From Chionoecetes opilio (lineage: Eukaryota; Arthropoda; Malacostraca; Decapoda; Majidae), in the NCBI GenBank assembly GCA_016584305.1, contig JACEEZ010020410.1, forward strand, positions 1 to 64,000: a stretch of 64,000 nucleotides of DNA, given 5' to 3'. The notes beneath the pieces were generated by a model. The model had not been told where the DNA came from and searched no databases. It saw nothing but the letters and a program-made list of their open reading frames with translations. Position numbers and translations under genes: made by a program. Below, one piece after another: positions 43,900 to 55,559 of the stretch (position 1 is its first letter; every line of letters starts with the position of its first letter).

Positions 43900-46800
43900 A
43901 GGTTTTAAGCCCATTTATGAGATGATCCGATCACTTTTTTTCTTCTTTTTTTAGCAGCCTATTAGCAGAATTGTGAAAAAAGGGGGTTTGCGAGAATTGG
44001 GGAAAACCTTTATGTAGGGGGTGAGGTAAAGGAATCGGGGGGTAAAATTGGGGGGTATGGGGGGGGGGGTGATGGGTGAGTGAAGGGGGTTGGGGGTATG
44101 GGGTTGGGTAAAGGAAGAGGGTGGTGATGGTAATGGTGAGTGAATGGTGGGGGTGAGGAAAAAAAAGGGTATAATTTTTTAAAAGGGGGAGTGAAGGGGT
44201 TTGGGGGGTGAGGGAAATGGGTTGGCGTTAATAATATATTTCTAATCCATGATTTCGGGAAAAGCTAGAAGGGGCTATCTGGGAGTCTGTTTGGGGGGCC
44301 AAAGGGCCCACCAAACCAGGTGTTGGGCCGAAGCCCACCAATAGCCCCCGCAGGAGCTAGCAAAAAATCCCCCCGGGGGGGCGGCTTTGGGGCTAGTGTT
44401 TAAAAAGGGGGATGCTAGATGAAATATTGAAGTATAATTATGCTGTTCTGATTTTTCGTTTGAGAAGAAACAAAAAAAAAATTATAGATAAAAAAAAAAA
44501 TTCGATATGATTTATCTACCACATAATACTTCAGGAACATAAAAAAGTATTTGGAAATATAAACCGATGATGCTTTTTCTGTAAATTATCAGTAGTTAAA
44601 AATCATATAGCCTTTGGGGTGTATATTCATTATATAGCGAAAACTAAGTATTTTTTCTGGAAGAGCTTTCCCTTTTTTTCAGGGGTTTTGGTCCCCTCTC
44701 TTTATATTGCATGTTGTTTTTCTTGTCCTTTGCTTTTTGATACTGATAGGGATATGGGTTAAATTCATAGAGAGGGTCTCATAAAATTTCAAAATATTAA
44801 CATATGTTTTGTTTTTTTGAACCACTATTTCATGTGAACTTCGTAATAAACATGTTTTTCCAAAACTGTAATTTTGTGTAAAAGAACCGAACTTGCCCCT
44901 AATGCAATTTTTGTTTTTGAAATTTAACCATACCCTGGAATGAAGATTCCCTTTTAAGGTTCTGTGTTTTGCCCTTTGAGACTTTTTTCCCAAAAGATTT
45001 CTTGCATGAGTTCATCTTTATCAATTTTTCTATTTGCTTGAAAAAAAATGTAATTTGCGAAACCTGGTGGGGGCCTACATTCAGGGGGGGGGGGGTGGTT
45101 TTTTTTTTACACAGTCGAAATTGGGATAAGTTTAAATTTTTAGCAATGATGTAGCTGAAAAACCGATAGCATCAGAAGAAATTTTATCAGAATTTCAGGG
45201 GGTTTTTTTCATGCAAATCCAATAACGACCCCCTCACGAGTTTTAATGCGGTACCTTGTCAAATCCCTTACTAAGCCAGGTATACAATACAAAAATCCTA
45301 TCATTATCTGCTGCCCCAAAAAGGTAAAGATAATTAAAAGGAACTTTAATGGGGCAGCAGATATGTGAGGATTATGATATTGTAGCCTGGATTTCAGTAA
45401 AGCAATGACAAAGTACCGCATGATAGACTTTTAAGGGGATCGTCCTTAGGATTTTAGAAAAGAGCTGCCCCAAAAAAACCTTCCTTGAAAACTCAAAAAA
45501 TTGGTGAGACATGACCTACCCTTGGGAACCCCGCTGCAAATTTTTACCAAACTATGTTTTTTCTAAAGCTCTCAAATGTTTTTTTGCAATAACAGATTCA
45601 AAATATTTACCTACAACTGAAGTAGACAAAAGGGGTTTTGAAAATTGACATTAATACCTATCCCCCTTTCTTAATAAATAGGGGCTAATCCCCTTTTCCC
45701 CCACATAAACACACTTGCCCTAGATAAACCCGTTTTCCTAAAAAGGCACAAACGACTCACTAAAAAACCCTTTGCTTTTTGTCAATACTCTGAGATAAAC
45801 TGGTTGGTCTGGTGCTTAAACTTATTTTTGTAATCGTGGATCGTGATCTTTTATTGTGAAGTATGACCTGGCTTAAGATCTAGGCCCACCAGCAGACCCC
45901 CGACTCATCCGTCCTGTCCCGAAATTATGCTGTCTTTTTGATTGGGGTTTGGGGGACGTGAATCAGCGCACTGTGGGGAATGTGTAAAACCCTTTATTGG
46001 GGTTGATTCATTAGAATTTTGGGCTAGCAAAGCTAAGCGTATTAACGAAACCCTCTTCCATATCGAGCACAAAACGTTTTACGATCAGTTTATTTAATAC
46101 GTCAAACCCCCAACGCGGTTTTCATCATGATTTCCCCAAAAAGGTGAAAAGTGAAGTAGGGGTTTTTTTTTTACTCACAAAGGACTAAGGGAAAATAAAC
46201 ATGTCAAAAACCCCCGTTGTTGCCACCCCTATAAAAAAGACAGAAAAGAATGAAAAAAAGGGGGGGGGCCAATTAGCTCGGGGTTTTATCTTGTCACTCC
46301 CTTCTTGACAAGATTTGTTTGGGGGTGGAAAAAAATAAAACGGGAAGGAGTTCCAGATTTACCAAAAGGGGGATGAAAAAAGTCATGTACAGGTTAACTC
46401 CTGCTTAGGAAGTGGACAAAATAGGGATGGGAAGGATAGAAAACTTTGGTCAGGGCCGCGGAAAGGGGAGGCAGCGTTGAGGTTCAGAGGGAGTAAAACA
46501 TAAAATTTAGGTTAAAGGGGGACCCCAAAAAAGCAACACTGGGCGAAATTTAAAGATTAAGAAAAGCAGCGGGGGGGAAAAAAGGACAACACTTTTACTA
46601 AACCCCTTTTGGAGAGGTAGGGTGGTTCCCCAAAAAACATCGAACTATCCAAATGGGCGGATAAAACCCTTAAGGCAAGAGGGAGGGAGAAAAAAAAAAT
46701 GCGCGGGCCACAGGTACCAAAATTCTTAGAATTTTTACAAAAAAATGAATTTTCCAAAAATATGTGAGATTTCCATTCATTTTCTTTTAAAAGGAAACCT

Positions 46801-46940
46801 AAAAAGTTCATTTAGAATGGGGACAATTGGAGGTGAAAAGGGGGGTTAACTGTTAATTTACAAGTTACATAAATAAGTTTGGTTATTGGGTTCCTGGATT
46901 TGGCTAAGGGTTACCCCGAATAAACCTTCATCAGATTTAA
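43900..46940. other. Homopolymer-rich, apparently corrupted sequence without recognisable genes
   Basis: G-rich (44000-44230), then mixed sequence with very many runs of four or more identical bases. No protein motif was recognised in any frame. A small inverted repeat with TAAAGT/GGGGCAGCAGAT phrases occurs around 45305-45365. Because isolated bases seem to have been absorbed into runs here, absence of genes is a weak statement. Confidence 0.4.
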
Positions 46941-46947
46941 GATTAGA

Positions 46948-47188
46948 AAAACCCAACCAAAAACAACCAAAAAAAAACCAAAAACAAAACAAACAAAAAC
47001 AAAAACACAAACACAACCCAACAACACCACCCCAACCCCAACACCCAACAAAAAACCAAACAACTACCCCCAAAAAACAAACCAAAACCAACCCCAAACC
47101 CCACCACCAACAAAAAAAAACAAACACCACCCACACACCCACACACACACACCCCAAAAAAAAAAAAAAAACCCCCCCCCCCCCCCCC
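46948..47188 (+). repeat. Tract composed almost only of A and C
   Basis: About 240 bases with essentially no G and almost no T, passing from A-rich through ACC-rich to A and C homopolymers. It could be a degenerate (AC)n/(CCA)n microsatellite altered by homopolymer-type sequencing error. The Trp/Gly/Phe-rich frames on the minus strand are compositional. Confidence 0.85.
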
Positions 47189-47206
47189 ATGGGGGTTTTT
47201 TTTGGA

Positions 47207-48247
47207 TAGTGATAGCCCAAATATTCGCATTGCATTCCGATTGCGAAATTCGCATTTTTTTTCTTTATTCGCATTCGCTTCGCATTTTCCATCATATTTT
47301 TTTGCGAATATGGAATTTTTTGCCCAAATAAATAACCTTACGAAAAAAAAAATATAAAAAGTAAACCTAATATTACACAAGCAAACATAAATAATTAATA
47401 TTTTAGCCGAGCATAGTTAAATAATGGGGGAGGAGGCGTAGGGGAGCCAAGGCCAGTGCCCTTTGGGCCCCTCGACACTATAATTATTCCCGAAGATATT
47501 TAATGAAAGTATTCGTGTAGGAGTGGCCCCTGGGCCCGCAACCGGGAAAACATAGAAATTAAATGGAATTTATTTTAACTTAGATAACAGTATATGCCAC
47601 CTGCACAAATGTCGCCATGCCATTATTACGAATTATACACATACTGATGTATTCATGAGTAAACACAGTAGTTTATATGACTGTCAGTGTAAATCTCCCC
47701 TTTTTTCAGCGTTGTTTTTGCTTTTTCTGAAAGTATATACTTTTCAAATTTCCCTACTACGTCGGGCGACGACGACGGGGGAGGACACTCAAAAACATAA
47801 AAAATAGCGCGACCTTATGTACCCGTTATCACGTGCCATTGGGTTTTTTTTTTAAATAGTTCATTTATAGCCTACATGACACAGATGAAAACCAAAATGA
47901 AACCTCTCCGATACCCCCTTCTAACTTTCCTGAAATCACGAATTAGAAATGAAATATTAAGCTACCAGACGTCTGTAAATAAAAATAGCGTTTCCTGGGA
48001 ATTTTGTGTTTTTCTGGGGGAGAATCATATTTTAGGGCTGAACTCTTAAATACATACAAAAATTCATTTCCCCGTATGAATAAATTTTGTTTTTTTACTT
48101 GGAATATTATGTAATATTCGCAATTCTCTTCGCATTCCGAATATTAAAACAAAATATTCGATTCGCTTCGCATTCGTGAATATTAAAACTAAATATTCGC
48201 TTGCACGCTTTTCGCGAATACGGAAAATAGAATTCGGCCCATCACTA
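47207..48247. mobile_element. Non-autonomous DNA transposon with 6-bp target duplication
   Basis: Ends TAGTGATAGCCCAAATATTCGC on the left and, reverse-complemented, TAGTGATGGGCCGAATTC on the right. Both ends lead into about 110-150 bases of ATTCGCATTCGCTTCGCATT-type subterminal repeats. TTTGGA flanks both sides (47201-47206 and 48248-48253). There is no coding domain in the 1.04 kb. The GGGCCGAAT terminus is familiar from insect and crustacean MITEs, but I do not assign a superfamily. Confidence 0.75.
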
Positions 48248-48253
48248 TTTGGA

Positions 48254-49502
48254 CATAGAGGGAAGATCTTCGCCATAATCAATATGGAAAGAGGAGTCGA
48301 GAGAGGTTTCGAAACCCCCCTGAGACTTATACAAACGGAGGAATGATAAAAGACTGCAGTCTTTCCCTGAAAGACATTACCCACCAAGACCCGAGCGGGT
48401 TTGCGGAGAAAAGGGAAACACCCTTTATTTATAAAGGTAATGAGATGCTGTTTGGGATTAGATTTTTACGGCCCTTACAGAAACTAAAAAATAATTTTTT
48501 TGTGGATATAAAAAAATTTCGATGGTGGTTTTTAAAACTAAAACTAGGTGTAAATAAATTTGCTGATAAGGGTTTTTTTAATGTTATGGGGTGAAACACA
48601 AAGTAAAGAAACACCATACCTAACTTGGGGGTTTAAAAACCAAAAGAGTTTTGATAACAGGATTATTTTTTTTTGGTTTTGGGGATGGCAACAAAATATA
48701 TCAATATTATTAGTTTATTAACATTTTATGATAAAACACTATAGATTCCTTTGGGTTTTGAAGGTAAACCATTTGTTAAATAGTTCAGGTTGACCAAGTT
48801 ATTAGTGTAAATGGTTAAAATGGTAATTTGGGTTTAAAAGGAAGTTTAAGCTAAGGGGTAACGACATTTACAAACAAACGGAAAAGGAAAAAAAATCACA
48901 ATAATTAGTTTGTGTCAAATTTCAGGATTAACTGAAAATAAAAGGAAAAGCAAAGTATCGTGAAACTACCATCGAAATATCCGGGGGATTTTTGTAAATT
49001 TAAATGTTTCTAATCTCATTTTCCCACGTGGAGGGGGATATAATAAAACTAGAAAAATTAGGATCGTATATGCACAAACTGTAATATGAATGACGTAGGA
49101 GACAATTTCATTATCTTTTTAAAAGTACTTTCTTTCCTAATGTTTGAAGCAGTATGTAAAACCCCAACTATGTGTTTCCCCAATACATATAAATTTACTG
49201 AACACTGCCGTAAAAATTTAAAGTGCTTTTAAACGTTTAGCAAAGTTTATTTTCAGAAATTACAAGACATTTTTTAAATAGAGCTTTTTTATATGTTCTA
49301 GAAGTATGTTTTCTTTTTGCTTTTTTAGCATGTACTATTCGTTATTAAGTACTACGTTTTAAATATTAGCTATTAAATCTTGACTTTTTTCCCTTTTCCA
49401 GGTTAATACGTTTTTTTATTTCTCATGAAAAATCTTAATCCCGGGGGCTGTATTTAGTTAATAAACCTTTAAACCTTTAAACCTTTATAACCCAAAACAC
49501 CG
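48254..49502. other. Unrecognised interval
   Basis: AT-rich sequence, part clean and part homopolymer-rich. An AAACCTTT tandem lies at 49465-49488. No gene is recognised. Confidence 0.4.
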
Positions 49503-49590
49503 GTGAGAGGCTTGGTGGCTTAGAGTGCCGGCACCATTCTACAGCTGGGATTCGTCACTGGCCCCGTGGGTTCCCGGGGTTTTTTTACTG
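49503..49590 (+). mobile_element. Candidate tRNA-like SINE head
   Basis: TTGGTGGCTTAGAGTGCCGGCACC resembles an A-box-containing tRNA half, and CCCCGTGGGTTCCCGGGG a damaged B box and T stem about 45 bases on. No body or tail is recognised. Confidence 0.35.
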
Positions 49591-50469
49591 AGTAAAATTT
49601 GGCAGCAAATTGTTTTACACTTGTTTCAGTAAACACACAAAAATCAAATTTTTTAGATAGTCCTCAAAAAAAATTATTATTTACTTTGCTGTAAAGTCCG
49701 TAAACATTTTTCCACAAAAACGCACCTTCATTACCTTGTTTGAAGTAAAGGATGTTCCTTTACCCGACAATAAGTTTAGGGCTTTGGGGGGCTATAGTCT
49801 TTCAGGATGCTTTTAGTTAATGTCTCCCTTGCGCAAAAAATATGAAAAGGTGTGTGGGGAGGGCCCTCATTACCCAAAGATTGGTCTTTTCGAGATCCAA
49901 GTTCTTATGAGTGGGAAAAAAGTGATCAGGTCCCGCTCGAGTAGAGAAGACCGAAAAGATTTCAGACACATATACACAATGAATTGTACTTTTTTTCATG
50001 CTGCTTTTTCATTTGCATAAAATTTAGCTTACCAACTGTTTATTTAAATTATTGTATTTCCTCTATCCCAGTTTGTGCTGGTAAAATTTTGATAAATGTG
50101 ATGATACAAGTTCTGTCGCAGGCCGGCCTTTTTGCAAGGACATGGGCCTACTACGAAAACCCAAAATTAGAGTCAAGGAAGAGCCCGGCAACGACGGTTT
50201 TAAGGGGAGGGGAAAAAAACAGCAAAAGCGGGAAAAAATAGACGGTTTTTCCAATCCTCACCTTGGATCAACACAGGGGGCTTTATTTAGTTTGTCGGGT
50301 TATCGTCGCCAGTTTAACTTTCTTCGAGAACGTTTTGCCCGAAAGGGAATGGACAACCAAGAATAAAGGCGCTGTATGTTTCATTGAAAAATAGATTTTA
50401 TGGTTAAAATAAAATTGTTATTTTATCATTTTTAAAGGTAAATCAACAAAAACAGGCAGAAATGCAAAA
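49591..50469. other. Unrecognised interval
   Basis: Homopolymer-rich sequence. No coding motif is recognised. Confidence 0.4.
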
Positions 50470-50700
50470 AATTTTATATATAATTAATATTTATTTATAT
50501 TATTAAATATATATATATATATTTATTATATGTATAATTAATATATTTAAAAATATATATATATATAATTTATATTTTATATATATAATATTAAAATATT
50601 ATAATATATATAATATAATTTTATATTATATAATTATATATATATTATATCATATTATTTATTAAAATATAATAATATATATATATTATTATATATATAT
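50470..50700. repeat. AT-rich repeat
   Basis: Irregular A/T tract with almost no G or C. Confidence 0.85.
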
Positions 50701-50702
50701 TA

Positions 50703-50970
50703 GGCCCTTTGGGGTGGGTATTGGCCCTCGCCCCTGGTGCCGTGGTGGGGCAGGAAAAATTTTTTTATGACGCCTGTGTTTTGAGGCTCAGCACATACCT
50801 GTGTCCTCCCATCCCTCGCAATCAAGGGAGAGAAATGGGCAGCAGTGGGTGTTCTTTGGCCACTCGACGGCAGAAAAAAATTTTTTAATTTTATTTTGGT
50901 TTTCATCGGGGATCGAACCGGGGCACAGAGAAAGCCCGTCGGAAACGCTAACCCCCGCTACCCCTCTCCC
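50703..50970 (-). mobile_element. tRNA-derived SINE, copy 3 (inverted)
   Basis: Reverse orientation copy of the 20304 family. On the minus strand it starts GAGGGGTAGCGGGGGTTAGCG, has CCCCGGTTCGATCCCCG as a good B box, then TTCTGCCGTCGAGTGGCC and AGAACACCCACTGCTGCC, and ends in GCCCCACCACGGCACC. Its B box is closer to a real tRNA than in copies 1 and 2. Confidence 0.75.
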
Positions 50971-51389
50971 AAATTTTAATTTACATGCTTTTTTTATTTT
51001 GCAATGTGGCTTTTTCACTTTGCAAAGGGTTTTTGATGCCTTCGGGTAATTGCATCTTTTTACGATCAAAATCTGGCAAAAAGATGTTCCTACGGGAAGC
51101 ATCCAAAACCCTTTTCAAAAATAGTACAACCATATTAGAAATAAAGAAAGCATATTTAAGAAAAAACAAAAGCTAAAATGGGCCCCTTTTTAAAGAAACA
51201 TTTTATGAAAAATCCCGCCCCCATATACAATTTATATATAGTATTGTGTATAGGATACGGGTGTGCCACGGGGATGGTTCTCCCTTTGAGGGGTATAGCC
51301 CCACAGGGGATGAAAAACTGTGCAAAAGGGGGGGGTGAGTTCTCCTATAGACGAGGATACCCCCCCACCTACACGCGTCCCTGAAAAGC
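50971..51389. other. Unrecognised interval
   Basis: An inverted pair of GCATC-AAAACCCTTT-like phrases around 51020-51045 and 51098-51115 suggests a small dyad. No gene is recognised. Confidence 0.35.
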
Positions 51390-52820
51390 TCTCCCAAAGA
51401 AAAAACGAGATTAACTCATCGCTGACAAGTTTACCCTCGCAGCACCCGCCGTACCATTTTGTGGGGTAGTTCTTCAGCGGAGGGCTGCAGTGACCAGAAA
51501 AGACAGGCCATAGTTTCTTCACCACTCCTGCCAAACCCTTTCAGACTTTAGGTTCTTTTTAGGGAGTCAACCAGTTTTCAGAGGGCTCTTGGACATCTCG
51601 ACTGCTGCCAACCCTACGCCTCTGGTTAGCCCCAAAGGGACATTCGTGTGGACTCCTAACCCCGATCAGGCTTTATAGATGAAAGGGGGCCTCTTTAAGC
51701 CACCCCAAAATTTGGGATCTTTGACCCAGCCCTTTTCCCCCTCTTGCAGACGGACACTCGACTCCAGGATCGGTTATGCCTTATTTCAAATCCCGGGGGA
51801 GGACTGTTTAAATCGTGCAATTGGGCTCACGGTTTCTCAGGACACTGAAACACGCTACGCCATAATAGAGTTTTGGGGTTGTTGGCTGTAGCCCGGTTCC
51901 AAAGTTTACTAACAGGGCGGCACATTTTTACTTGTCCCGACCATCGCCCCCCCTACCATATTAACCCCTAACGCTGGACGCATCCACAAACGTTCCTCTC
52001 TATTGGAAGTTTAGAGAAGTTTTTTCAGTGATGGAGACCCCGGTTCACGGGGGGGGAGTGGGTTTTTTACCCGTGCCTACGCCGCAAGTCTTGGTTCGCC
52101 TCCCGCTTTGTCGCGGGCAGAAGCATCCAAGAGCGGGCGAGGCAAACATTTTTGGCCTGGCATCAACATGACATCACTAACCCCCGTTCATTCGTTTGAG
52201 CCTGCAAGCTGAGCCGCCGTAGCACGAAAAAATTTTTCAGCGAGGACACCAACGGCCCTTTGAATCAGTGTTGGCTGATTTTTTCTCTTTTGCGGGGGAA
52301 ATCTTTCCCGTCACGCGACAGCCTCTCGGGCTGGGCCCGTCGTATCCATGTGGGCGAGACACACGTTAATTTGGGCGCCACTGCAGCCCCCCGGGGCCCT
52401 TCCCTTCTCCCCCTTCCCCCCCCCCCCCCCCCCCGGAGTTTCGCTTTTGGCGTTGGGGGAGCCGGCATGCCGGTTTCCCCACCCCATTTCCACAAAAAAT
52501 TTAAAGGCATGCGGAGGGACGGGGAATTTGTGAACACCTCTATGAAAAGGGGTTTCCCCCTGGGAAAAATCGACTGTGAGGGGTTGATCGGGGCCTCCTC
52601 GGCTCCGAAAACCCCAAACTACACCGCGCGCCCCGCCAGGTCCCGTACGGGCACGCTCTCCCCTCCTGTGTGCCCGCTCACCCCGAGTCTTTTGAGAAGA
52701 AATGGCAGGCCAATACGGAGGCGTGCGACCGACGGGCCGCCAAACGGGCTCAAGATGTCGAGGCTCCCTACAACCAGCATGCCCGCCCCCTACCCAAGTT
52801 GCGGATTGACGAGCAGGTTA
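51390..52820 (+). pseudogene. Gypsy-type pol remnant: RT end, RNase H, integrase
   Basis: Shifting frames give the order of a Gypsy pol. The RT connection has VPFCGVVLQRRAA (51445-51485) and KGTFVWTPNPDQAL (51640-51680). RNase H has a LQTDTR step (51735), ETRYAIIEFWG (51847-51880), LLTGRHIFTCPDHRPP (51905-51955). The integrase region has a RARQT step (52135), ESVLADFFSFAGE (52265-52305), LDRGLL-like codons (52570) and PAHPESFEKKWQ, CDRRAAKRAQ, NQHARPLPKLRIDEQVR (52670-52820). The last segment matches the integrase C-terminal part common in invertebrate Gypsy elements. Frameshifts are very frequent, many at homopolymers. It ends where a SINE begins at 52821. No LTR is recognised beside it. Confidence 0.75.
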
Positions 52821-53035
52821 GGGGAGGCTGTAGCAGATGGTTTTTGGGGTCTCCGAGTGGCTTCTCGGGGACCGGTTGATCCCCGAAAACATCAAAAAAA
52901 AAAACTTTCTGCACCCTCGGTGGCCTAAGAACACCCACATGCCTGTCCATTAAATCTACCTTTGATTGCGAGTGCATCGGAGGACCCGGGCGGGATGAGC
53001 CTCAAACACAGGCTCTTGGTACAAAATGGGGATGC
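52821..53035 (+). mobile_element. tRNA-derived SINE, copy 4, inserted in Gypsy pol
   Basis: GGGGAGGCTGTAGCAGATGG starts right after the LRIDEQVR codons. It then shows GGTTGATCCCCGAAAACATC, GTGGCCTAAGAACACCCACATG and GATTGCGAGTGCATCGGAGG like copy 1, and is lost after about 53035, before the tail. Confidence 0.8.
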
Positions 53036-53399
53036 TATGGGGATCGGAAAATCGGTATTTCTTGGTCTCTTCCCAGTGGGCCCGGGGTTGTGGAGCGAAT
53101 CAAAAACGAATCGCGAACTACAAAAACCAAAACTTTTGCTACGAGGTATGGGGAAAGGGAGGTGTGGGGTATGTATATGGCAATAAAATGTAAAATGGGG
53201 AAATCGCCCCTTCGCCCTTTGGGCGTCACCTTCAGTGAAGTTCAGTCGCAGTAAAAAGTCTTTAGGGGTCGAGTGGTTCTTTCCCCTTTTGTACTGTACC
53301 TCTTTTCGGCCAAAAAAGAACCCACTAAGTACTTTGGGTGCCCGACCCTACGACGGGGGAAACTAGGGTCCCGCAATCAAAGGAAACAGAAAAGGATAC
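53036..53399. other. Unrecognised interval
   Basis: Nothing is recognised. Confidence 0.4.
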
Positions 53400-53459
53400 G
53401 ATATATATATATATATAAAAATATATATATATATATTATAATTTATAAATATATATATA

Positions 53460-53490
<31 letters not shown>
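53400..53490. repeat. AT-rich repeat
   Basis: AT dinucleotide tract with short A runs. Confidence 0.85.
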
Positions 53491-55559
53491 TTCAGACCAA
53501 CCCAAACCCCATCTCTTTAAATTTAACTAGTTTTTCCACCAAAAAACATTTGGTTAAGTTAAAGCCCTTTTTATTTAAATCAGATCATATTTAGCCCCTC
53601 CCGGCCCGGCTGACGTACTCATACTTCCTGAGTTGGCGGGGCCCTTAGCTGGGGGGTCCGTACTTCAGTGGGACCTGCCCGCCCCTCCGTAAAGGGGGGT
53701 TGTGTTTTGGGTTTTTAGCTCCCAGGATTAGAATGGCTAGTCTGTGATGGGGAGTTTTTTGGGGAGGCGGGAGGGGGAAGTGGTGTTTTGTTTTTGGTGC
53801 GGGGGTTTTGGGGAGAGGGGTTTAATTTGGGTGGGAGTGAAGGAGGTGAGGTTAAGGGAGGTAAAAGGGGGCCGAGGGAAAATTGTAGTGAAGGGGGGGG
53901 TGGGGTTTTCTTAAACTTTTTGGGAGGCGACCCGAAGACCTGAAAAGGACTTTGAAAGTAAAAACAATTAAAACCCAGGCTTTGGGAAGGGGGCGGGAAA
54001 AATAGAGATACTTTTTCTCTTAAGTGGGGGGGGGGGGTTTCCAAGTGGAGCGAGGGGAGGGGCACAGCGAGTGATGTCCCTTTGTAGGGGAAACCAGAGG
54101 GGAAAATGTGCCCTCAAGCGATACAAAGGGTTTTCCTAGTAAGTCACCGGGGTTTTTTGGGTTTGGAAGGTGTTGATCATGGAGCCCGCCCGCAGGAAAA
54201 AAAAGGTAAACAATGCCCCAAACCCCTTTTGGGCCCCGAACTCTTTTTCAGGTACTCTGGGGGCTGCAAAAAGGATGATCGGGGGTTGGGGAGGTGACCG
54301 ATACTCATTACCCGAAGTAAAATCTTGGTTGTTGGTGACGGGGTCGGGTTTTTAAAACATTTTTGACAGAAGGTTCTGTGACAGAAAAGGGGATGCCCCC
54401 AATGAAGTCGGTGAGTTACCCGGGGAAAGGGGGATAGGGTTTATGTTATGACAAGAAGTTGAGTGCATGGGGCCCAAAGGGGAAAAAACCCCCCATCGCC
54501 CTGCCTGAGCGCGGGGGGAAAATGTTGTTGATGTTGAAAAAAGTGGGGAAATTACTACGGGCGGTTCAAAAAAGTGTGGGGTAATTTTAGGGACAGGGGG
54601 GGGTTCCCTTTGGTGTGTGGTGCCCTTTCCCAAGACCTTTGTTGAGGGACAGGGTGGTACCCCAGATTTATTGCGGTAAAATTGCCGGTTGCCTTCACCC
54701 CAAAAACCCCAAGGGGGGGGCCCCTTTGCGACAGCTGGGGGCCTTTTTTTTCGGGCATAACAGCCCTCCCGCAGGGAGGGGGCATTTTTTCCGGGGAAAG
54801 GATTTTCAAATCTTGTCCTGAACCCCCTTAAAAGGGGGAGGTAGATGCACTGCGGGTTTTTTTTAAAGATAGAAAACCCGGGGGTTTTAACCCAGGGGGG
54901 TTGGGGGAAAAGGAAATTGCGACACTAGGGGAGTTCAAAAGGGAAGGGAAATTAAAGGGGATTCGAAAGGGAAGAAAAGGGAGAGGGGGGGTTTTAGTTA
55001 AACGAAAAGGGAAAAATTTGACAAAAAAAAAGGATTTGCTTAAAGGGTTTTTACCTATAAAAAATGGGGGAAAGTTTTTTAAAAAAAAGATAGTTTTCCC
55101 TGAGGGGGAATAAATAGTGTGAGGTTTTTTGATATAATAGCATTAACAGAAACTTTGGTTGGATATTTCAGGAAAGGTTTTTCGACCGGAAGTCGAGTTT
55201 GGGCGGGGGTAAAATTTTTTTCACAAGGACAGAGAAAGGCAAAACAGGAGGAGGATTTGCGCTTTAGGCAAGAAATTGAAATTCGGGTGTTGTGTTAACA
55301 AATTTGTTATAAAAAAAAAGGAAGAGCATAGAGTCAAATTTTGGGAAAGAGGTTTGGGGGAAACTGGGAAAAATGGTTTTGGGTTTTGTGGTGTGGGGAA
55401 GGCCCCCAAAACTTATGAAAAGAGGATTCGGGCCCCCTATGGGGGAAAAATAAAAAAGGCCGCGATAAAATCATTTTTCGTGGGGGGGGGGGGAAAAATT
55501 TTAACCCTTAGGAATATAGACGGGATTTAATCATAGGGAAAAGCGATGCAGATAAATTG
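53491..55559. other. Homopolymer-rich sequence without recognisable genes
   Basis: Strongly G- and homopolymer-rich. No motif is recognised in any frame. Gag or 5' parts of the following CR1-like LINE may lie in the last few hundred bases, but I cannot show it. Confidence 0.35.

Noticed and set aside
46858..47380. 145-codon minus-strand frames rich in Gly, Trp, Phe and Val
   Set aside because: They are the complement of an A/C-only tract; composition alone explains them.
52260..52928. 222-codon open frame crossing the Gypsy remnant
   Set aside because: It switches through several frames of the integrase remnant and the SINE; the recognisable pol codons lie in other frames for most of its length.
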